Shown here: positions 58,455 through 64,000 of the stretch, piece after piece
Numbering within the stretch: the stretch's first letter is position 1
Layout: every line of letters begins with the position of its first letter
Assembly: GCA_037043015.1 (NCBI GenBank)
Contig: CM073323.1
Coordinates: 30,408,758 to 30,472,757, forward strand
Direction: 5' to 3'
Length of the DNA stretch: 64,000 nt
DNA from: Bryum argenteum
Lineage: Eukaryota > Streptophyta > Bryopsida > Bryales > Bryaceae
Position numbers and translations under genes: made by a program
The notes under the pieces: model-generated
What the model was told of the DNA's origin: nothing
Database searches by the model: none
What the model saw: only the letters and a program-made list of their open reading frames with translations

Positions 58455-59387
58455 TTACCTCATATGTTTGAAATGTTGCCTATGAGGTGACATGTGCTTG
58501 GTGGCTCCCGAATCCATGATCCACTTGGCCATGGTGTTGTCATCTCCATCTCCATTTGCAAAGGCATGCTCTTCCCACATCTCCTCTTTGCTTGCAACAA
58601 CGGCGCTTACAAACGCATACTCCTCCTCATTGTCTTTGTTTCTTGCAACATTGGCACTCTCTTTCTCCTTCTTGTCTTGGAAGCAATACCTTGCAATGTG
58701 GCCCGGTTTGCCACAATTGAAGCACGTCCTTGGCCCATTTTGCATCCTCTGTTTGTTTTGAGCCGCCACCAACGCTTCCTCACCACTTTGAGCACCCCTC
58801 TCCTTCCTCTTGGACACTTCATGCATCAACCTTGACACCACAAACTCCATCTTAAGGTCAGCAAGTTGCAAGGTCTCTAAAGCCGTTATCAAGTGCTCAA
58901 ATGAAGATGGGAGACTATCAAGCAAGGTCATAACAATATCCTCCTCCTTCATGGGCACATCCAAGCAAGCAAGTTGATCCGCAAGTGCCTTGATGTTGTT
59001 GATGTGCTCCAACAAGTCAGCCCCTTCTTCCATCTTGATTGTGAAGAACTTGCGCCTCAAGAAGAGTATGTTGGACAAGCTTTTTGTCTCATGGATGATG
59101 CAAAGCACCCTCCATGCTTCCGCTGGTCCTTTGCAACTCTTGATGTGAGCAAGTTGGGCATCCACCAAATTGAGCCCAATCATGGACATGGCCTTCCTCA
59201 CCCTCCTTTGATACTCCTTCTTGTCCTTGTCACTTGCATGAGAAGGTGGTGCCTCCTCCGTGCCTTCAACAATCTTCCACATGTCCATCCCGGAGAGCGC
59301 CAAGTTCATCTTAAACTTCCAAAGGTGGAAGTTGTTGCCATTGAACTTTTCATGCACCCTTACACTCTCAACCTCAAAAGAAGCCAT
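58455..59387 (-). CDS. C2 Gag-protease, open reading frame
   Basis: From ATG 59387, a frame of about 310 codons: copia Gag (KFNGNNFHLWKFKMNLAL), the LFLRRKFFTIKM and LEHINNIKALADQL motifs, the knuckle CFNCGKPGHIARYC (about 58710), linker and protease DSGATKHMS (about 58515), before a frameshift near 58478. C1 has a frameshift in gag, so this is the better-preserved C Gag. Expected role: capsid formation and RNA packaging for C and possibly related B or D elements. Confidence 0.88.
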   Translation of the reverse strand: MASFEVESVRVHEKFNGNNFHLWKFKMNLALSGMDMWKIVEGTEEAPPSHASDKDKKEYQRRVRKAMSMIGLNLVDAQLAHIKSCKGPAEAWRVLCIIHETKSLSNILFLRRKFFTIKMEEGADLLEHINNIKALADQLACLDVPMKEEDIVMTLLDSLPSSFEHLITALETLQLADLKMEFVVSRLMHEVSKRKERGAQSGEEALVAAQNKQRMQNGPRTCFNCGKPGHIARYCFQDKKEKESANVARNKDNEEEYAFVSAVVASKEEMWEEHAFANGDGDDNTMAKWIMDSGATKHMSPHRQHFKHMR

Positions 59388-59606
59388 GGCTAAACACAAG
59401 CGCTGCCCTTACAACACCAACAACCCAAATCTACCACCTAAACACTCAAATCAGCCCCTTAGGAGTGTGCAAACACACTTGTGCACACAACAATGCACAA
59501 TAAGCCACATCAACACTCAAAAAAGCAAGATCCACTTGCTCCCACTCAAATCAGATCACACTCAAGCTCTTTGACCTCCAAATGCTAGATCTAGGGTTTC
59601 CCCATG
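59388..59606 (-). other. C2 leader, cut by a plus-strand LTR C
   Basis: Reverse complement of the last part of the C leader; at 59607 a plus-strand LTR C begins, so the 5' LTR of C2 is lost or displaced. Confidence 0.8.
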
Positions 59607-59917
59607 TTAGAGATTAGGTTGCTCGTAGTTTATAAGAGCACCAAATAGTTATTAGAGTATGTTAGAGTAAGTAATAGAGGCTAGGTCTTAGTCCTCTAGG
59701 GTGTGTGAAGAGGGCTGGTCCCAAAAGCCTTAAAGAGAGAGAAGAGAGGACTTAGCCTCTCGGTTATCCCATATTGTTTGTAGCACTATGTGCCTACCTA
59801 TGGATACATAAGCAAGGGCTTGGAATGAGTATGTATCTCATTCAAGCATTCATTGCTCTACCTTGTGTGTAAGCTTTGATGTTTGTATTCTCTCTCACCC
59901 TCTATTGAGCTTCAATA
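59607..59917 (+). repeat. LTR C, 5' LTR of a truncated C copy
   Basis: 311 bp, TGTTAGAG ... CTTCAATA, followed by a primer-binding site and 250 bases of leader until G3 interrupts. The rest of this copy would lie beyond G3, outside the window. Confidence 0.93.
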
Positions 59918-59931
59918 GGTTATGGGCCCAC
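59918..59931 (+). other. Primer-binding site of the truncated C copy
   Basis: GGTTATGGGCCCAC, perfect match to the initiator tRNA-Met anticodon arm complement, abutting the LTR. The leader (tttggaggtg words) continues to 60182. Confidence 0.85.
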
Positions 59932-60200
59932 TACTCTTGTGGTGAGGTTGAGTTTGAATACATTTGGAGGCTTGGAGAGGTCAAGGAGGTGTTGCACACA
60001 CTTAGAGGGCTGATTTGCACTCCTTAAAGCTTTGGAGGAGCATTTGGAGCCATTTGGAGGTGTTTGAACCATTTGGAGGTGTTTGGAGGTGATTTGAGGC
60101 ATTTGGAGGCAATTGGAGCATTTTGGAGGTGTTTGGAGGTCTCTTGAAGGCATTGGAGGATTGTGAGCTTCCCTTGTCTTGGTGTCACGGACATACACAA

Positions 60201-60490
60201 GAAGTTTCTAGAAGGTTCTTCTAAAATATTCTCTGAAGATTCCCTAAAAGATTCCTAGAAGATTCCTCGAAGATTCCCTGTGTCACGGCCACGTACTAGG
60301 TAGACAACTTAGGAAGGTTCTAGAAGGTTCTAGAAGCTTCCGGAAACTTCTGGAAGTTCCTGGAAGTCTCTGGAAGTTTTTGGAAGGTCCTTGAAGTTTC
60401 CGGAAGGCCCTGGAAGCTTCTGGAAGGTCTTGGAAGTTCTTAGAAGGTCCTAGAAGGTCCTAGGTTGAGGAAGGTTCTGGAGAACCTTCT
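60201..60490 (+). promoter_or_regulatory. Heat-shock-element array in the G3 U3 region
   Basis: Inverted GAA and TTC triplets alternate every five bases (GAAnnTTCnnGAA), the binding pattern of heat-shock factors. From 60313 to 60350, GAA at 60313, 60323, 60333 and 60343 alternates with TTC at 60318, 60328, 60338 and 60348, followed by GAA at 60353: nine perfect contiguous triplets. The 10-bp rhythm continues with some mismatches to about 60470. A separate block at 60201-60218 has four perfect triplets, and GAAgaTTC recurs at 60235-60278. The array ends about 20 bases before the TATA box. Heat inducibility is inference. Confidence 0.85.
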
Positions 60491-60500
60491 TCTTAGCTAG

Positions 60501-60508
60501 TATATATA
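60501..60508 (+). promoter_or_regulatory. TATA box of G3
   Basis: TATATATA within ctagtatatataggag, 32 bases before the AGTCTCGACAA that is complementary to the primer-binding site. Confidence 0.75.
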
Positions 60509-60532
60509 GGAGTCGAGGCTGAGGGCAACCTC

Positions 60533-60543
60533 AGTCTCGACAA
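60533..60543 (+). promoter_or_regulatory. Predicted transcript 5' end / self-primer of G3
   Basis: AGTCTCGACAA is the exact reverse complement of TTGTCGAGACT at 60672-60682, which lies two bases after the LTR. It is at the distance from the TATA box expected of a transcription start. In Tf1/sushi elements the first 11 nt of the mRNA fold back on the primer-binding site and prime minus-strand synthesis. Confidence 0.72.
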
Positions 60544-60671
60544 CGCATCTCTTGGAGCTCTAGCTCATCTCTCTTGTTGTTGTTCGTGTACTCTTCTAGT
60601 TAATTCAAGCTCATGTCAGTTCTTGTTAGTTTCCACATATTCTTATCATCTGTTTCCGTGTCCCTGACAGT

Positions 60672-60682
60672 TTGTCGAGACT
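60672..60682 (+). other. Primer-binding site of G3 (self-priming type)
   Basis: TTGTCGAGACT begins two bases after the LTR end. It does not resemble the usual tRNA-Met site but pairs over 11 of 11 bases with the predicted transcript 5' end; pairing stops on both sides. Confidence 0.72.
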
Positions 60683-60857
60683 ACCTTCTCACAAATATCA
60701 GAGTTAGTCCCTTCTTGTTAGAGAGTGGATTACCCCTCTTCTCGAAGGTGTGCTAGTGTTTTAGAGGTTGCGGATTACCCTCCTCTAAACCAATATTGTT
60801 CTCTTGTCAAATTTTTTCTTTTCTTTCGTAGATTTAGTCAAAGATCAAGACGTTAGT

Positions 60858-61860
60858 ATGGCTGAAAATTTGGAATCCAAATTGGACGCCATCATGAGTG
60901 CTCTTCGTTGCATTATCACATAGACAAGCGGAGATAGAAGGAGCCATGGCAAGACTTCACAATGACGGAGCATCCGGGATAACATCATCCGGATTCACCG
61001 GTCCTCAAGCAACTACACCGGAGGAGGCGACTACACCTTTGGTTCAACAAAAGCCAATGATTCAACAACGGAAGGAGCCTAGAGTTAGTCTTCCTGACAA
61101 GTTCGACGGAACGCGTTCCAAGTTTCGAGGTTTTGTCAACCAAATCAGGTTGATAACAGTTTTACAGCCTGAACGATATCCGACGGAGGAGGCGCGTGTT
61201 GGACTTGTTGGAACTCTGCTTACAGGGCAAGCTTTGTCGTGGTTTGCCCCCTTGTTCGAGAAACGATCGCCAATTCTGAGCAATTTTGAGACGTTATTGG
61301 GGGCATTTGCAGAAGCATTTGGCGAACATGACAAGGTCCGATGGGCTACAACAAAGATCCGATCACTACGACAAGGAATGCGCTCTGCACCAGTCTACGC
61401 ATCGGATTTTAGACAACTGGCTAGTGACATCAACTGGGGCGAAGAAGCATTGGTGAGTCAGTTTTATTGGGGTTTGAGGGATGATGTGAAGGACCTACTT
61501 TTATCTCTTCCTGATCCGCAAACGCTCAACGAAGCCATTAGCCAAGCTATAAAGTGCGACAACCGTTTATTCCAGCGTCGTCAAGACCAGCGCCCAAAAT
61601 ACCAAACGAGTCGCTACACCACGAGTATGTTGGCAAACAATTTGAGTTCTCATTCGGAGGCAGAAGCCATGCAAATCGACGCGGCACGTGTCAGAGCTCT
61701 TACTCCAGAAGAGAAGAAACGGCGTATGGAAGAAGGACTCTGTTTGTACTGCGGAGAAGAAGGCCACAAGGTTGGAAATTGCCCCAAGAAGCAGAACCGG
61801 CGCATTGTTAAGACTAGGAGTGCGGTGATCCCGGAAAACGACGATGCCCAGCTACAGTAG
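60858..61860 (+). pseudogene. Gag of Ty3/gypsy element G3 (sushi/PEG10-like)
   Basis: ATG 60858 (MAENLESKLDAIMSAL) is followed by an in-frame TAG near 60921; one indel at about 60900 leads into the frame 60898-61860. That frame holds the Retrotrans_gag capsid domain: LPDKFDGTRSKFRGFVNQ, QPERYPTEEARVGL, GQALSWFAPLFE and LRQGMRSAPVYASDFR, then the knuckle CLYCGEEGHKVGNC at about 61741-61782. The wording resembles Gag of vertebrate/fungal sushi-type chromoviruses and the domesticated PEG10/RTL genes more than common seed-plant gypsy Gag. The frame ends at TAG 61858 and overlaps the pol frame by 32 bases. Confidence 0.9.
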
Positions 61861-64000
61861 GAACCATGCGGCTGGACGATTCAATGCCACAACAACAATC
61901 AGGTTTCTCTTTCTCTGTTTAACCTGCCCGTTGTTTACAATTCCCTTGTCTCTTGGTCCTCAAAAACACAAAACTTTAGCTCTATTAGATTCGGGAGCAT
62001 CTACTTGTTTTTTAGATGAAGAATTTGCTAAGCGCTACAAAATTCGTCTAGTACAGAAGTCCAAACCTGTTTATGTAGAGGTGATAGATGGACGACCTTT
62101 ATTGTCTGGCAGTGTCACCCATGAATCAGTACCTATAGAGGTGGCGTTTAAGGACCATAGTAGTTACGTCGTTTTTAATGTCATTAGAACCCCGTCAAAC
62201 CCTGTCATCCTAGGTCTCTCTTGGTTAGAACAACATAACCCTACCATAGATTGGAAGTTGCGGAAAATGACTTTTTCCAAAGAACATTCCAAGAGCCAAC
62301 CTAGTAGACATCCCAAGATAGGGAAACCATTGTTTATTGGAGCAAGGGCGTTCGTACGATCATCCAAAGAAGCAGCACCCTTTGTCATCTATGCAGCCCC
62401 AACTAACACGGAGAAGAGTTCGACGGCAAGCATACCAGAGCAATACAAGGATTTTGAGGACGTGTTTCAGAAGAAGAACGCGGACATACTACCGGAGCAT
62501 CGGCCATACGACTGTGCCATAGACCTGCAAGAAGGAGCACAACCGTCTTTTGGCCCAATCTACAATCTCTCTCAAACGGAGTTAGCGGAGCTGCGAAAAT
62601 ACATTGACGAGAATCTAGCGAAGAACTTCATTCGTCATTCAAAGTCGCCAGCTGGGGCACCGATCTTGTTCGTAAAGAAGAAGGATGGCTCCTTGCGAAT
62701 GTGCGTGGACTATCGAGGCCTCAACAAGGTAACTAAGAAAAATCGTTATCCGTTACCCTTGATTTCTGGTCTCTTGGAGCAGCTCGGGCGTGCAAAGATC
62801 TTTACAAAAATTGATCTGAGGGGAGCTTACAACCTCGTACGGATCAAGGAAGGAGACGAGTGGAAGACAACGTTCCGTACAAGGTATGGCCATTTTGAAT
62901 ATAATGTCATGCCTTTTGGCCTTACCAATCTTTCATTTTGTTTTCCAACACATGATGAATGACATCTTTCGGGAGCACCTTGACGACTTTGTTGTCATCT
63001 ATCTGGATGACATCCTGATATTTTCCAAAAACGAAGAAGAGCACGAGAAGCACGTTCGTTTGGTCCTCGAGAAACTACGAGAACGAGGACTCTACGCCAA
63101 GTTGGAGAAGTGCCTATTCCACCAAACCGAGATGGAGTTTTTAGGGTTCATTGCAACTACAGACGGCTTGAAGATGGACCCTAAGAAGGTGGAAGCAATT
63201 GTATCATGGGAGGTTCCGAAGACGGTTAGAGACGTACAATGTTTTCTTGGATTTGCTAACTTCTATCGAATCTTCATCAAGAATTATTCTTGTCATTTGC
63301 TCCACTCACTCGGTTGACTTGTAAGGACAAGCTCGAATGGGGACCTCAAGCAGAAAAGGCATTCCAAGACCTCAAGATGGCATTTATCACAGCTCCAATC
63401 TTGGTACATCCTGACTTTACAAAGGCCTTCTATTTGGAGACCGATGCTTCTGATTTTGCTTTGGGAGCCGTACTTTCTTTGAGATGGACGTGGGACGGGA
63501 AGCTTCATCCAGTGGCGTTCTATTCTCGAAAGTTTTATCTTCTTTGAAATCAATTATGAAATCCACGATAAGGAACTTCTTGCCATAGTAGATTCCTTCC
63601 AAGATTGGCGACACTTTCTCGAAGGCGCTGCACATCCAGTGACCGTATACACGGATCACAAGAATTTGGAATACTTTATGTCGGCTCGAGTCTTGAATCG
63701 ACGTCAAGCTCGGTGGAATATGTCGTTGTCACGATTTGACTTTGTTATTACCTATCGGCCTGGGAAGCAACAAGGACTATCCGATGCCTTATCGAGGAGA
63801 TCGTATCGCGCGCCTAAGGTGGAGAGAAGCGTTAAATCAACAATGCATCGCATTCTTTCAAAAACCGGAGCATTTTAGAATTTGCGCTACTGTCATGCCA
63901 ATTGATACGGACTTCCTTAACCAGATACGTACTGCGACAATTGAAGATTCTGTAGCTCTCGAGATCAAGAAGCGTGCTGATAATGACAAGTTCAAGGTGG
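61829..64000 (+). pseudogene. Pol of G3 (protease, RT, RNase H), running off the window
   Basis: The pol frame is open from 61829, in +1 relative to gag. Protease LLDSGAST (61980), [15 protein letters not shown] linker, RT with [20 protein letters not shown] (62656), [11 protein letters not shown] (62808) and MPFGL (about 62910); a frameshift near 62925 precedes YLDD (about 63000). A second shift near 63285 precedes the RNase H domain (FYLETDASDFALGAVL, 63428), and a third lies near 63545. RNase H ends with [10 protein letters not shown] (63645) and DALSRR (63782). The linker toward the integrase zinc finger continues to the window end; integrase, any chromodomain and the 3' LTR are not visible. 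Confidence 0.92.

Larger units (their letters stand above)
60183..60669 (+). repeat. 5' LTR of Ty3/gypsy element G3
   Basis: TGTCACGG ... CCCTGACA, 487 bp. The start is set by the break in the C leader (..cccttgtcttgg) and the inverted-repeat ends; a second TGTCACGG at 60281 is an alternative start. U3 carries the heat-shock-element array; the TATA box is at 60501 and the predicted transcript start near 60533. The 3' LTR and target duplication (expected CTTGG) are outside the window. Confidence 0.8.

Overview
The window is nuclear DNA of a land plant. The evidence is two recognisable plant genes (a cytosolic pyruvate kinase with one GT-AG intron, and a ten-exon DAWDLE/SNIP1-type FHA protein), LTR retrotransposons of both plant superfamilies (Ty1/copia and Ty3/gypsy), and primer-binding sites that match the plant initiator tRNA-Met. 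A Ty3 element with a sushi/PEG10-like Gag hints at a non-seed plant (bryophyte, lycophyte or fern), but this is weak inference.

Layout. 1-2692: 3' half of a decayed copia element and its LTR. 2693-6970: no gene seen; it holds a dispersed repeat, a G-rich minisatellite and the pyrimidine-rich leader of pyruvate kinase. 6975-8869 (+): pyruvate kinase. 8870-12740: AT-rich intergenic DNA with short tandem repeats, an inverted-repeat element and a Helitron-like head-to-tail array. 12745-15375: an old copia relic. 16540-20079 (-): DAWDLE-like gene. 20080-22114: intergenic. 22115-64000: an almost unbroken stack of LTR retrotransposons.

The stack. A Ty3 element (G1: 1.6-kb LTR and gag) is interrupted by copia family A in minus orientation (A0), which is interrupted by a plus-strand A element (A1). 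A captured gypsy fragment (G2) follows, then a second plus-strand A element (A2). A2 carries C1, a copia derivative with gag and protease but without integrase core or RT, inserted in its leader with duplication AGGAT. A2 is also fused in frame to a B-like element (D), so two Gag domains lie in one reading frame. D is interrupted by element B (duplication ATGGT), and B by a complete minus-strand A element, A3 (duplication ATATC). D is also split by a solo C LTR (duplication GTTGT). The end of A2 follows, then rearranged C copies, and finally a Ty3 element (G3) that runs off the window.

Working together. The copia families A, B, C and D share LTR ends (TG...TA) and polypurine tract. A, B and C also share a primer-binding site complementary to the anticodon arm of initiator tRNA-Met, as in Drosophila copia and yeast Ty5. 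C copies keep Gag and protease but have lost integrase core and RT. The B copy has lost Gag but keeps recognisable IN/RT/RH and near-identical LTRs, so cross-mobilisation is plausible. G3 differs: its U3 carries a dense heat-shock-element array upstream of a TATA box, and its predicted transcript 5' end is complementary over 11 nt to the primer-binding site, the arrangement of Tf1/sushi self-priming elements.
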